From Cupriavidus necator (lineage in GTDB: Bacteria; Pseudomonadota; Gammaproteobacteria; Burkholderiales; Burkholderiaceae), in assembly GCF_013141915.1 (NCBI RefSeq), contig NZ_SROX01000008.1:232636-296635 (forward strand): DNA of 64,000 bases, given 5' to 3'. The position numbers and the translations under genes were made by a program. Numbering within the stretch: position 1 is the stretch's first letter; each line of letters starts with the position of its first letter. The notes beneath the pieces were generated by a model that had not been told where the DNA came from, searched no databases, and was given only the letters and a program-made list of their open reading frames with translations. Below are positions 49,893 to 63,345 of this stretch, in pieces.

Positions 49893-50960
49893 TCAGCGCG
49901 CGATCATCAGCGCCAGCTGCTGCAGGCCGTCCCATGGTTCCGCCGGCAGCGGGCTGCCGCCCGGTGGCGGCAGGTCCTGCAAGCCCTTGACCTGGCGGTC
50001 CAACCGCGCGGCCAGCGCCAGCGCCGCTTCCAGCCGCGGCTGCGCCAGGCGCTGCGCGGCCTGCGGCACCAGCCGCTCGCGCGGACCCCATACGCGCAGT
50101 TCGCGCATCAGCACGCCCGCCGGCTTGCCGGCCGCCAGCCCTTGCCGGACCTTGGATAATACGCGAATTTCCTCGGTCAGCGCCCATAGCACCAGCACCG
50201 TGGCCTCGCCTTCGCCGCGCAGCCCTTCGAGCATGCGCACCAGCCGCGGCACGTCGCCCGAGAGCATCGATTCCGACAACTTGAACACGTCGTAGCGGGC
50301 CACGTTCAGCACCGCGTCGTGGACCTGATCGAAGCTCAGTTCGCCGGGCGGATACAGCAGCCCCAGCTTCTGGATTTCCTGGTGCGCCGCCAGCAGGTTG
50401 CCTTCGACCTTGTCGGCGATGAACTGCAGCGCGCGCCGGCCGTTTTCGGCGTTCGTGCCGCCCTGCACGCGCTGCTGTTGCAGCGCGAGCCGTTCGCCGA
50501 CCCAGGCCGGCAGCCGGGTACGGTCCACGGTGTCGACCTTGATCGACACGCCGGCGCCTTCCAGCGCCTGGAACCAGGCTGACTTGGACGCAGCAAAATC
50601 CAGCCGCGGCAGCGTCACCAGCATCACCACGTCAGGCGACGGCTGTGCGGCCACCGCGCGCAGCGCCTCGCCGCCATCCTTGCCAGGCTTGCCGGAGGGG
50701 ATGCGCAGTTCAACGATCTTGCGGTCGCCGAACAGCGACATCGACTGCTGCGCCTCGACCAGCCGGCCCCAGTGGAAGCCGCGCTCGGCCACCAGCACCT
50801 CGCGTTCGGAGAAGCCGGCTTCCCGCGCCGTCGCGCGCAGGCGGTCGACCGCTTCCAGCACCAGCAAGTGCTCGTCGCCGTGCACCACGTACAGCGGCGC
50901 CAGCCCCTTGGCCTTGGCCTGGCGCAGGTGCGCGTCGAGCCCGTCGAGCTTGAGCTGCAT
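49893..50960 (-). CDS. holA: DNA polymerase III subunit delta
   Basis: A 355-residue clamp-loader subunit that opens the beta sliding clamp. It begins MQLKLDGLDAHLRQAKAKGLAPLYVVHGDEHLL, with the AAA+-like fold seen in LYVVHGDE. VEGNLLAAHQEIQKLGLL is a conserved HolA element. It lies 23 bases downstream of lptE; leuS-lptE-holA is a conserved order. Confidence 0.95.
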   Translation of the reverse strand: MQLKLDGLDAHLRQAKAKGLAPLYVVHGDEHLLVLEAVDRLRATAREAGFSEREVLVAERGFHWGRLVEAQQSMSLFGDRKIVELRIPSGKPGKDGGEALRAVAAQPSPDVVMLVTLPRLDFAASKSAWFQALEGAGVSIKVDTVDRTRLPAWVGERLALQQQRVQGGTNAENGRRALQFIADKVEGNLLAAHQEIQKLGLLYPPGELSFDQVHDAVLNVARYDVFKLSESMLSGDVPRLVRMLEGLRGEGEATVLVLWALTEEIRVLSKVRQGLAAGKPAGVLMRELRVWGPRERLVPQAAQRLAQPRLEAALALAARLDRQVKGLQDLPPPGGSPLPAEPWDGLQQLALMIAR

Positions 50961-50983
50961 GCCGTAAGCCTGCCCGCGCCCGC

Positions 50984-51499
50984 TCAGATCGCCTTGACGG
51001 CGGCCAGCCGGCGCATCAGCTGCTGCACGATATCGCGCTGCATGTCGCGGTACAGCTGCTGCTCTTCGTAGTCCTTGGCCAGCGTATTGGCTTCGTTGTA
51101 GGTCAGGTCGCGGGTCAGCACCAGTTGCGACGGCGCGATCAGTTCCTTGCCGGCGGGGTCGCGCAGGCGGAAGGTGAAGCGCTGGGTCAGGCGGTATTCA
51201 CGCACCACGCCCTCGGTCGTGATCGACAGGATGGTCTTGGTGCGGGTGTCCTGCAGCACGTCCAGCAGCGCGTCCGCTTCTTTCTGGTCCGCCACCACCT
51301 GGGTGTCCGAGCCGCCCCGGATGGCGCGGCGGAGGTCCGCGCCCATCAGCGAATTGGGCGGGATGCCGATATACAGCCGCTTGAAGGCGAAGTCCGAGTT
51401 GCCGCGCATATGGAAGCCGCAGCCGGCCAGCAGGCCCATGGCCGGCACTGCCAGCATTGCCGCGAGCACCTTGCGGCGTCCCAGGTTCAGTCGCTTCAT
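50984..51499 (-). CDS. lptE: LPS-assembly lipoprotein LptE
   Basis: A 171-residue outer-membrane lipoprotein. A twin-arginine-looking but ordinary Sec signal (RRKVLAAMLAVPAMGLLAGC) ends at a lipobox with Cys near residue 26. The mature part opens GFHMRGNSDFAFKRLYIG, typical of LptE. It plugs and assists LptD in moving LPS to the outer leaflet. I prefer the ATG at 51499 behind AAAGGAATC; an in-frame start at 51535 overlaps leuS. Confidence 0.94.
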   Translation of the reverse strand: MKRLNLGRRKVLAAMLAVPAMGLLAGCGFHMRGNSDFAFKRLYIGIPPNSLMGADLRRAIRGGSDTQVVADQKEADALLDVLQDTRTKTILSITTEGVVREYRLTQRFTFRLRDPAGKELIAPSQLVLTRDLTYNEANTLAKDYEEQQLYRDMQRDIVQQLMRRLAAVKAI

Positions 51500-51543
51500 T
51501 CTTGGCGATTCCTTTGTCAGGTTGGTGCGGGCCATCGGCGCCG

Positions 51544-55121
<3,578 letters not shown>

Positions 55122-55229
55122 GGTGTCTGGCTCAGCGGAATATGCGCGATGCGCGAAAGAGGAACGAGCCGGCCATGCCTGGCCAGCCCGGAAAACCGGC
55201 GGCGCGCCGCAGCGGGCGCGCATGGTGGA

Positions 55230-55862
55230 TCAGTTGGCGGCTGGCTTGGGCGCGTCGGCCGGGGCGGTGGCCGGCGCCGGGGCCGCCGCTTCGGCTGCGG
55301 GCTGGGCCGCTTGCGCCGGCTGCGCGGCGGCTTCCGGCTGCTGTGCCTGCCGCGGTACAAAGTTCTCAACCGTGGTCTGCGGCTCGGCCGGGGCCGCGGC
55401 GGCGCTGGTGGAGATCTTGCCCGGCGTCTGCTCCTTGAGCGCCTTCTTCATGCCGTCGATTTCGGCAATCAGCTCATACTCGGACGGGAGTTCGTCGCCA
55501 CCAAACTTGACCAGCCTGTCGCCGTCGAAGAAGACCGTGTAGCGGCGCTGCTGCACCACGGGGGTATTGCCGCGGCGGAACGAGAACACATAATCCCAGC
55601 GGTTGGCATGGAACACGTCAGTCAGCAGCGGCGTGCCGAGCAGGAACTTGACCTGGTCGCGGGTCATGCCTTCGCGCAGTTGCGAGGCGGCTTCGCGCGA
55701 GACGAAGTTGCCCTGCACGATATTGATCCGGTACGGCGTGATGGCGTTGGCTACCTTGCGCGAGGTGGAATCGTAGGCCGAGCAGGCGCCGGCCAGCAGG
55801 GCCGCGGCCAGCAGGGAGACAACCAGCGTCGGACGCATGGCGGACGAACGGATAGAACGCAT
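55230..55862 (-). CDS. bamE: Outer membrane protein assembly factor BamE with a C-terminal tail
   Basis: A 210-residue lipoprotein of the BAM complex. The signal peptide ends with LLAGAC (Cys near 27). The SmpA/OmlA core covers about 45-145, with GNFVSREAASQLREGMTRDQVKFLLGTPLL and NRWDYVFSFRRG. The last 60 residues are an Ala/Pro/Gln-rich tail absent from the short E. coli protein (113 aa). Divergent arrangement with fur is conserved in many proteobacteria. Confidence 0.93.
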   Translation of the reverse strand: MRSIRSSAMRPTLVVSLLAAALLAGACSAYDSTSRKVANAITPYRINIVQGNFVSREAASQLREGMTRDQVKFLLGTPLLTDVFHANRWDYVFSFRRGNTPVVQQRRYTVFFDGDRLVKFGGDELPSEYELIAEIDGMKKALKEQTPGKISTSAAAAPAEPQTTVENFVPRQAQQPEAAAQPAQAAQPAAEAAAPAPATAPADAPKPAAN

Positions 55863-56106
55863 GGATCTCGCTTCCGGGAGGGAAAGAAAAGTAACGCGGC
55901 AAAGGACGCTGCGCAGGCATGAAAACGGCGCTCAATGCGCCGATTGCACCACACGAACAGATTGCATCTGCCGCCACAACCACATGGGACGACAACCTCG
56001 CCCGGCGCGCGATGCCGACCTGGGACATCGTCGGCGCGAGCGACTTTTGCTGCCAAAACCCTTATGATTCAACTATCGAGACATTGTACTCTAGGGAGTC
56101 ACCCAC

Positions 56107-56538
56107 ATGCCGAGTCCGGCGGACCTCAAGAATATCGGCCTGAAGGCGACCGTGCCCAGGCTGAAGATTCTTGAAATTTTTCAAACCAGCGAGCAGCGGC
56201 ACCTGAGCGCGGAAGACGTCTACCGTATCCTGCTGAACGAGCATATGGATATCGGCCTGGCCACCGTTTACCGCGTGCTGACCCAGTTCGAGCAGGCTGG
56301 CCTGCTGTCGCGCAACAACTTCGAGTCCGGCAAGGCGATCTTCGAACTCAACGAAGGCAAGCATCACGATCACCTTGTGTGCCTGGATTGCGGCAGGGTC
56401 GAGGAATTTTTCGATTCCGAGATCGAGCAGCGCCAGCAAAGCATTGCGCGCGAGCGCGGCTTCACCCTGCAGGAACACGCGTTGTCGCTGTACGGCAACT
56501 GCACCAAAACCAACTGTCCCCACAGACTCAAACGATAA
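56107..56538 (+). CDS. fur: Ferric uptake regulator Fur
   Basis: A 143-residue metal-dependent repressor. The winged helix is in [36 protein letters not shown]. The metal-binding region is [22 protein letters not shown], and the structural zinc CxxC is completed by a C-terminal CTKTNCPH pair. It represses iron uptake genes when Fe2+ is plentiful. The 244-base gap to bamE shows no convincing Fur box by eye. Confidence 0.97.
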   Translation: MPSPADLKNIGLKATVPRLKILEIFQTSEQRHLSAEDVYRILLNEHMDIGLATVYRVLTQFEQAGLLSRNNFESGKAIFELNEGKHHDHLVCLDCGRVEEFFDSEIEQRQQSIARERGFTLQEHALSLYGNCTKTNCPHRLKR

Positions 56539-56571
56539 GCCGCTCGCTCCCTTGACGGAGCGCAGACGTGC

Positions 56572-56606
56572 AACAAAAAACCGGCGCCAGGCGCCGGTTT
56601 TTTGTT
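56572..56606. terminator. Bidirectional terminator between fur and phcA
   Basis: Stem AAAACCGGCGCC / GGCGCCGGTTTT with six or seven T's on one side and A's on the other, in the 87-base gap between convergent fur and phcA. Confidence 0.92.
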
Positions 56607-56625
56607 GGAGGCTTGCCGACGCCGG

Positions 56626-57621
56626 TCAGCGTGCCTGCAGATCCTGCAGGTCCTGCTCGGTCACCGCCCGGGCCGGGCGTGCCGGCGGCAGGCCGACGAA
56701 CTCGCCCACCACCTGGCGGAACAGGCCGCGCGCCCACACCAGCATCGGGTGGGTGTTGCGGCTGCGGTGCCAGAACATGTTCAGGCCAAGCGTGGTGTTC
56801 AACTCCGCCGGCAGCGGGAACGCCTTCAGGCCATAGGTTTCGCAAGCCATGTCCTTGGTCAGCGCATTGACGGTGAAGATCATGTCCGTCTGCGAGGCCA
56901 GCTCGGCCTGGGCCCGCCATGAATGTACCGTCAGCGATGCATTGCGCTTCAGGCCGCGCTGCTGCAGCGCGTAGTCGAGCGGGATCAGCGAAGGCGCCGG
57001 CCGGCCCGCGCTGCCCGAATGCGCCATGAAGATATGGCCGCAGTCCAGGTATTGCTCGAGCGTGCAATGGCCCTTCAGTACCGGATGGTCCTTGCGCGCG
57101 CACACCCACAGGTTGAGCGAGGTGACCATCTCCTCGACGATTTCCGGATGGCGGGTCGGGAACGGCGAGAATGCCAGGTCGAGTTCATTGGCGCGCATCG
57201 ACGCGACATCGGTTTCCCACGAATGGGACTCGACCAGCTTGATATGCAGGTCGGGCGCCAGCGCCTTGATGCGCAACACGAAACGGTTGAACACCGTATC
57301 GCCCAGTTCCGCGGCAAAGCCGATGCTCAGCGTGCCAGTGGCAGTAGCCGGATCGAAGTTGTCCGCATCGCCCTCGTTGATGGACGACCACAGATCCAGC
57401 ATGTCGCGAATCTTCGGCCCCAGCTCGAGCGCGCGCGGCGTCGGCGTCAGTCCGTGCGGGACGCGGATAAAAAGTGGATCGTCAAAGATTTCGCGCAGCC
57501 GGCCCAGCGAATGTGAGACCGCCGGCGCGGTCATGTGCATCTTCTCAGCCACGTAAGTGGCATTGCGCTTGCTCAGCAGCTCGGTGAAGATCACTAACAG
57601 CTTTGTGTCTACGTTCACCAT
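56626..57621 (-). CDS. phcA: LysR-type global virulence/quorum-sensing regulator PhcA
   Basis: A 331-residue LysR regulator whose N-terminus (MVNVDTKLLVIFTELLSK, then RNATYVAEKMHMTAPAVSHSL) is almost the same as that of Ralstonia solanacearum PhcA as I recall it. In Ralstonia, PhcA switches many genes with cell density and is held inactive by PhcR/PhcQ until the ester signal builds up. I use the ATG at 57621 because it matches that start. An in-frame GTG at 57648 overlaps the stop of the small upstream ORF (GTGA) and would add nine residues. The phc signalling cluster is 22 kb away in this window. Confidence 0.92.
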   Translation of the reverse strand: MVNVDTKLLVIFTELLSKRNATYVAEKMHMTAPAVSHSLGRLREIFDDPLFIRVPHGLTPTPRALELGPKIRDMLDLWSSINEGDADNFDPATATGTLSIGFAAELGDTVFNRFVLRIKALAPDLHIKLVESHSWETDVASMRANELDLAFSPFPTRHPEIVEEMVTSLNLWVCARKDHPVLKGHCTLEQYLDCGHIFMAHSGSAGRPAPSLIPLDYALQQRGLKRNASLTVHSWRAQAELASQTDMIFTVNALTKDMACETYGLKAFPLPAELNTTLGLNMFWHRSRNTHPMLVWARGLFRQVVGEFVGLPPARPARAVTEQDLQDLQAR

Positions 57622-57644
57622 GATCAGGCCCCCGGTCAGATTTT

Positions 57645-57890
57645 TCACAGCTTAGATGGCCCCACCACTTGCACTGGCTGCACATCAGATTTCAACAGCG
57701 TCTTAATAGTGTAAGAGGAAAAATCAAGCTCGGAAAGCAAATTCGGCACTTCTGAACGCGCTGCCGATGGCATAACTACGAAAAATTGCGCGCTTTTGCC
57801 GCTATTGATTGCAAATGCGTACATGGCCGGCGGCGCAGCGAGCACTTTTACCGCCGGGTACACCAGCATCCCGCCTTCCATTTTTATCAT
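57645..57890 (-). CDS. Small hypothetical protein upstream of phcA
   Basis: An 81-codon frame (MIKMEGGMLVYPAVKVLAAP) on the same strand as phcA, ending 23 bases before its ATG. An alternative start at 57869 (MLVYPAVK) has a better ribosome binding site, GGAAGGCGGG. No domain, signal peptide or membrane segment is recognised. It is lower in G+C than its neighbours (about half), and codon choice is unlike the surrounding genes, so it may be recent DNA or simply a phcA leader read by chance. The tight link to phcA argues for coding; I am not sure it is a gene. Confidence 0.4.
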   Translation of the reverse strand: MIKMEGGMLVYPAVKVLAAPPAMYAFAINSGKSAQFFVVMPSAARSEVPNLLSELDFSSYTIKTLLKSDVQPVQVVGPSKL

Positions 57891-57970
57891 TCTTTTCTGA
57901 CGCAAGTATTTCAACGCCGCGGCCAAGAAACGGCGCCGGCCGCGCAACTCGCCCAGGTCCCTGCCCAATA

Positions 57971-57998
57971 AACAAAAACGCGCCCGCAGGCGCGTTTT
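57971..57998 (-). terminator. gapA terminator
   Basis: Stem AAAACGCGCC / GGCGCGTTTT with a four-base loop, followed on the minus strand by TTTTTGTTT. It lies 23 bases after the gapA stop codon and separates gapA from the small ORF and phcA. Confidence 0.88.
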
Positions 57999-58020
57999 CC
58001 ATGGTGGCGAGAGCCGCCGA

Positions 58021-59103
<1,083 letters not shown>

Positions 59104-61137
59104 TTAGATAAGGGTGTCCTTCACCGTACGGACCACGTTCTCGACGGTAAAGCCGAAGTGCTTGAACAGCACGCCGGCCGGGGCCGATTCACCGAAGGTG
59201 TCGATGCCCACCACCGCCTGGACCTGGTATTTCCACCAGAAATCCGTCACGCCCGCCTCGACCGCCACGCGCGGCACGCCGGCCGGCAGCACGCTGGCCT
59301 TGTAGGCGGTGTCCTGCTTGTCGAACACGGTGGTCGCGGGAATCGACACCACGCGCACATTCACGCCTTCGGCGGCCAGTGCATCGGCGGCGCCGACGGC
59401 CAGGCCCACTTCGGATCCGGTGGCCAGGATCACCGCATCCGGACGGCCGGTCCTGGCGTTGACGCTGTCGCGCAGCACGTAGCCGCCGCGCGCGATATTG
59501 GCGCGGGTAGCGTCGTCGCGCTGCTGGAACGGCAGGTTCTGGCGGCTGAAGATCAGGCAGCTCGGGCCGTTCTCGCGGCGGATCGCCTCGGCCCAGGCCA
59601 CGGCGGTCTCGGTGGTGTCGGCGGTGCGCCAGACGTCCAGGTTGGGGATCAGGCGCAGGCTGGCGACATGCTCGATCGACTGGTGCGTCGGGCCGTCTTC
59701 GCCCAGGCCGATCGAGTCATGGGTGAACACGAACAGCGAGCGGATCTTCATCAGCGCCGCCATGCGCAGCGCGTTGCGGCTGTAGTCCGAGAAGGTCAGG
59801 AAGGTCGCGCCGTAGGGGATGTAGCCACCATGCAGCGTGATGCCGTTCAGGATCGCGCTCATGCCGAACTCGCGCACACCGTAGTTGATGTGGTTGCCCC
59901 AGGCATCGACGCGCACGGCCTTGCTGCCCGACCAGTTGGTCAGGTTCGAGCCGGTCAGGTCGGCCGAGCCGCCGAGGAACTCGGGAAGCACCGGGCCGAG
60001 GGCCTCGATGGTGTTCTGGCTGGCCTTGCGGGTGGCGATGGTCTCGGCCTTTTCCTCGCACTTGGCGATAAAGGCGTCGACGGCGGCGTCGAACGCGCCC
60101 GGCAGTTCGCCCTTCATGCGGCGGGTGAACTCGCCGGCTTCATACGGGTGGCGCTCGGCGTACGATTCGAACAGCGCGTTCCAGGCGCGCTCCAGCGCCT
60201 GGCCGTTGGCCTTGGCGTCCCAGGCATCGTAGACCTCGGCCGGCACCTCGAACGGGGCGTGGGCCCAGCCCAGCGCCTCGCGCGTGGCCAGCACCTCGGC
60301 GCCGCCCAGCGGGGCGCCGTGCACGTCGTGACCGCCTTCCTTGTTGGGCGCGCCCTTGCCGATCTTGGTGCGGCAGCAGATCAGGGTGGGCTTGTCGCTG
60401 GCCTTGGCCTGCGCGATGGCGTTGTCGACCGCGACCACGTCGTGGCCGTCGATGCCGCGGATCACGTTCCAGCCGTAGGCCTCGAAGCGCTTCGGGGTGT
60501 CGTCGTTGAACCAGTGCACCACGTCGCCGTCGATCGAGATGCCGTTGTCATCCCACAGGGCAATCAGCTTGTTCAGCTTGAGCGTGCCGGCCAGCGAGCA
60601 GGCTTCGTGCGAGATGCCTTCCATCAGGCAGCCATCGCCCAGGAACACATAGGTGTAGTGGTCGACGATGTCGAAGCCCGGGCGGTTGAATTCCTCGCCC
60701 AGCAGGCGTTCGGCCAGCGCCATGCCGACCGCGTTGGTGATGCCCTGGCCGAGCGGGCCGGTGGTGGTCTCCACGCCCGGGGTGATGCCGTATTCCGGGT
60801 GGCCGGCGGTCTTGCTGTGCAGCTGGCGGAAGTTCTTCAGCTCCTCGACCGGCAGGTCATAGCCGGTCAGGTGCAGCAGCGCGTAGATCAGCATCGAGCC
60901 GTGGCCGTTGGACAGCACGAAGCGGTCCCGGTCGGCCCATTGCGGGTTGCCCGGGTTGTGCTTCAGGTGTCGGCCCCACAGCGCCACGGCGATGTCTGCC
61001 ATGCCCATCGGCGCACCGGGGTGGCCGGAATTGGCCTGCTGGACGGCGTCCATGGCAAGCACGCGGATGGCGTCGGCCATCAGCTTGGCGGGCTGGGAAG
61101 CAAAAGGACTTGTGGCGGGATGGGCAAGGGCGGACAT
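59104..61137 (-). CDS. tkt: Transketolase
   Basis: A 677-residue thiamine diphosphate enzyme of the pentose phosphate and Calvin pathways that moves two-carbon ketol units. The ThDP/Mg2+ motif is [19 protein letters not shown] and the transketolase signature [18 protein letters not shown] is near the start. The pyrimidine domain contains [18 protein letters not shown]. Paired with gapA, as in many proteobacterial gluconeogenic clusters; the next usual gene, pgk, is absent here because phcA follows gapA. Confidence 0.97.
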   Translation of the reverse strand: MSALAHPATSPFASQPAKLMADAIRVLAMDAVQQANSGHPGAPMGMADIAVALWGRHLKHNPGNPQWADRDRFVLSNGHGSMLIYALLHLTGYDLPVEELKNFRQLHSKTAGHPEYGITPGVETTTGPLGQGITNAVGMALAERLLGEEFNRPGFDIVDHYTYVFLGDGCLMEGISHEACSLAGTLKLNKLIALWDDNGISIDGDVVHWFNDDTPKRFEAYGWNVIRGIDGHDVVAVDNAIAQAKASDKPTLICCRTKIGKGAPNKEGGHDVHGAPLGGAEVLATREALGWAHAPFEVPAEVYDAWDAKANGQALERAWNALFESYAERHPYEAGEFTRRMKGELPGAFDAAVDAFIAKCEEKAETIATRKASQNTIEALGPVLPEFLGGSADLTGSNLTNWSGSKAVRVDAWGNHINYGVREFGMSAILNGITLHGGYIPYGATFLTFSDYSRNALRMAALMKIRSLFVFTHDSIGLGEDGPTHQSIEHVASLRLIPNLDVWRTADTTETAVAWAEAIRRENGPSCLIFSRQNLPFQQRDDATRANIARGGYVLRDSVNARTGRPDAVILATGSEVGLAVGAADALAAEGVNVRVVSIPATTVFDKQDTAYKASVLPAGVPRVAVEAGVTDFWWKYQVQAVVGIDTFGESAPAGVLFKHFGFTVENVVRTVKDTLI

Positions 61138-61440
61138 GCGGGCGGATTCGGCGTGAGCCTTGGCGGCAGGAAAACCGCAATTTTAGCAGAAGCTAGGGGG
61201 TTTTCCGGACCCCCGGGAGGGTCCCTGCGGCGGAGTCGGGGCGATCATCGCAGTCATGCCTCGCCATCGCGAGCCTGCAACCGGAACTATCCGGGGCGCG
61301 GCATGCCTGATGCTTCACCCCGGGGCTACGCCGGCGCCCTCGCGCGCCGCTTCGACAGCTTAGCGCGGCACGCGTAAGATGCACTCTCGCAGCGCGCGGC
61401 ACGCCAGCCGCGCCGGGTTTCCCGCCATTCGGAGACGATC
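61138..61440. other. Divergent gap, tkt / VOC gene
   Basis: A 303-base gap without a supported gene. It holds the leader of tkt on the left and a plus-strand promoter candidate on the right (listed separately). I see no other structure. Confidence 0.6.
61352..61380 (+). promoter_or_regulatory. Candidate promoter of the VOC-rsmE genes
   Basis: TCGACA (61352-61357) and TAAGAT (61375-61380) with a 17-base spacer, each close to the sigma-70 consensus, about 60 bases before the VOC start codon. Confidence 0.45.
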
Positions 61441-61875
61441 ATGACCAGACCGGCCAACACGCCCTGGCTCACCCCCTACCTGACCGTGTCCAACGGGCGC
61501 GCCGCGCTGGACTTCTATGGCCGCGCCTTTGGCTTCACCCCCGGCAACGTGGTCGACGAGAACGGCGTCCCCACCCACGCCGAGATGCATTACCAGGGCC
61601 AGCTGGTGGTGATGTTCGCGCCCGAGGGCGCCTGGGGCAGCACCGCGCGCACGCCGCGCTCGCTGGGCGTGGAGTGCCCGCAAACCTTCTATGTCTATTG
61701 CGACGATGTCGACGCCATGCACCAGCGCGCGGTTGACGCCGGCGCGGTGAGCCTGATGGCGCCGGCTGACCAGTTCTGGGGCGACCGCTATTGCATGGTC
61801 GAGGATCCCGATGGCTACCGCTGGGGCTTCGGCAAGCCGCTGGCACAGGCTGACCAGGCAGGCCAGGCAAGCTGA
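61441..61875 (+). CDS. VOC-family protein (PhnB-like)
   Basis: A 144-residue vicinal oxygen chelate protein. It opens TPYLTVSNGRAALDFYGRAFGF and ends with DRYCMVEDPDGYRWGF, both typical of the PhnB-like subgroup. Its stop overlaps the rsmE start by one base (TGATG), so they are translated together. Substrate unknown. Confidence 0.88.
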   Translation: MTRPANTPWLTPYLTVSNGRAALDFYGRAFGFTPGNVVDENGVPTHAEMHYQGQLVVMFAPEGAWGSTARTPRSLGVECPQTFYVYCDDVDAMHQRAVDAGAVSLMAPADQFWGDRYCMVEDPDGYRWGFGKPLAQADQAGQAS

Positions 61876-62636
61876 TGGCGCCACGATTTTTCGTCGGCGG
61901 CGCTGATGCCGTGCTGGCTGCCGAATCGGATTTCCCGCTGCCCGAACCGGTGGTGCGCCACGCGCAGGTGCTGCGCCTGGCGCCGGGCGACGCCATCACG
62001 CTGTTCGACGGCCGCGGCGGCAGCCACGCCGCCACGCTGGTCGAACTGGGCAAGCGCCACGCGCTGGCGCGCATCGGCGCGCATGACGCGGCCGAGGCTG
62101 AGCCGCCCTTCCACGTCACGCTGGCACAGGGCCTGGCGGGCGGCGACAAGATGGACTGGCTGATCGAGAAGGCCGTCGAACTTGGCGTCGCGGCCATCCA
62201 GCCGCTGCAGGCCAGCCGCTCGGTGGTACGCCTGTCCGGGGAGCGCGCGCAGAAGCGCCAGGCGCACTGGCAGGCGCTGGTCCAGGCCGCCTGCGAGCAA
62301 TGCGGCCGAAATCGTTTGCCGGCGGTGGCAGAGGTCACTAACTTGGATACGTGGCTGGCGCGCGTCGCCCAGTCCGGCAGCGGCGGCACCAGACTGCTGG
62401 TGTCGCCGCGTGCCGCGCAAGCGCTGCCGGCGCTGGTGGCGGAACGGCGCGAGGCGTTGCTGGCCGATGGCGTCACCTTGCTGATCGGCCCGGAAGGCGG
62501 CCTGGCCCCCGAAGAAGAACAAGCCGCGCTGCAGGCCGGTTTCACCGGCGTGTCGCTCGGCCCGCGCATCCTGCGTACCGAGACCGCTGGGCTCGCCTGC
62601 CTGGCCACTCTGAACGCCTTGCTGGGCGGATTCTGA
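61875..62636 (+). CDS. rsmE: 16S rRNA m3U1498 methyltransferase RsmE
   Basis: A 253-residue SPOUT-class methyltransferase. The N-terminal PUA-like domain (VVRHAQVLRLAPGDAITLFDG) precedes the knotted catalytic domain, with GGDKMDWLIEKAVELGV, the SAM loop LLIGPEGGLAPEEE and the C-terminal LGPRILRTETA. It modifies U1498 of 16S rRNA. Confidence 0.96.
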   Translation: MAPRFFVGGADAVLAAESDFPLPEPVVRHAQVLRLAPGDAITLFDGRGGSHAATLVELGKRHALARIGAHDAAEAEPPFHVTLAQGLAGGDKMDWLIEKAVELGVAAIQPLQASRSVVRLSGERAQKRQAHWQALVQAACEQCGRNRLPAVAEVTNLDTWLARVAQSGSGGTRLLVSPRAAQALPALVAERREALLADGVTLLIGPEGGLAPEEEQAALQAGFTGVSLGPRILRTETAGLACLATLNALLGGF

Positions 62637-62692
62637 CGACGGGCCACTCCGGCCCTGTGTCACGTTGCAACCCTGACTGAAAGGAGTCGACC

Positions 62693-63310
62693 ATGGGACT
62701 ACTCGATAGCGTGCTGGGCGGTGTGCTCGGACAGCTCGGCGGCGCGCGCGGAGAGGGCGGCCAGGCCGGCGGGCTCGATCCCAAGCTCATGATGGCGCTC
62801 GGCCTGCTGGCAACGCTGGCCATGCGCAGCCGCGCCCAGGGCGGCGATGCCGCCGGCGCGCCGGCGGCCGATGACGGCCTGGGCGGGCTGGGCAGTCTCG
62901 GCGGGCTGCTGGGCGGCATGCTCGGCGGCGGCAGTGGTGGCACCGCGCCAGGCGACGCCACTGGCGGACTCGACCTGGGCTCGCTGCTTGGCGGCCTGCT
63001 TGGCGGCCAGGGCGGCGCGCCGGCCAACAGCCAGGCGCTGGGCGCGGCCGCCGGCGGCATCGGCGCGCTGCAGCAGATCCTGGCGCAAGCCGGGCTGGGC
63101 GAGCAGGTCAATTCGTGGATCGGCAGCGGCGCCAACCAGCCGGTCACGCCCTCGGCACTGAGCGACGCGCTGAGCGACACTGGCGCGCTCCAGTCGCTGG
63201 CGCAGAGCACCGGCATGTCGCAGGACGACGTGGCGGCGCAGCTGAGCGAAGGCCTGCCGGAACTTATCGACCGGCTCACACCGCATGGCCACGTGCCCGC
63301 GCAGGAATAA
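62693..63310 (+). CDS. YidB-like DUF937 protein
   Basis: A 205-residue protein. The N-terminal MGLLDSVLGGVLGQLGG and a very Gly/Ala/Leu-rich middle (about 60-110) precede a C-terminal helical region (ILAQAGLGEQVNSWIGSG, then NQPVTPSALSDAL) characteristic of YidB/DUF937. Function is unknown. It starts after AAGGAG. Its natural terminator seems to be broken by the insertion sequence 35 bases downstream. Confidence 0.9.
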   Translation: MGLLDSVLGGVLGQLGGARGEGGQAGGLDPKLMMALGLLATLAMRSRAQGGDAAGAPAADDGLGGLGSLGGLLGGMLGGGSGGTAPGDATGGLDLGSLLGGLLGGQGGAPANSQALGAAAGGIGALQQILAQAGLGEQVNSWIGSGANQPVTPSALSDALSDTGALQSLAQSTGMSQDDVAAQLSEGLPELIDRLTPHGHVPAQE

Positions 63311-63326
63311 GCGCAACACGCCCGAA

Positions 63327-63345
63327 AAGCAAAAAGCCCGCATCA
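63327..63345 (+). terminator. Left half of a terminator cut by an insertion sequence
   Basis: AAAGCAAAAAGCCCGCATCAG looks like the 5' arm and loop of a typical AAAAAGCCCGC / GCGGGCTTTTT terminator. The right arm is missing because the IS3 end starts at 63346. The other half should lie beyond the far end of the element. Confidence 0.55.

Noticed and set aside
55863..56106. Fur box in the bamE-fur gap
   Set aside because: Some AT-rich sequence near 56065-56095 resembles it weakly, but no 19-base match of reasonable quality was found.
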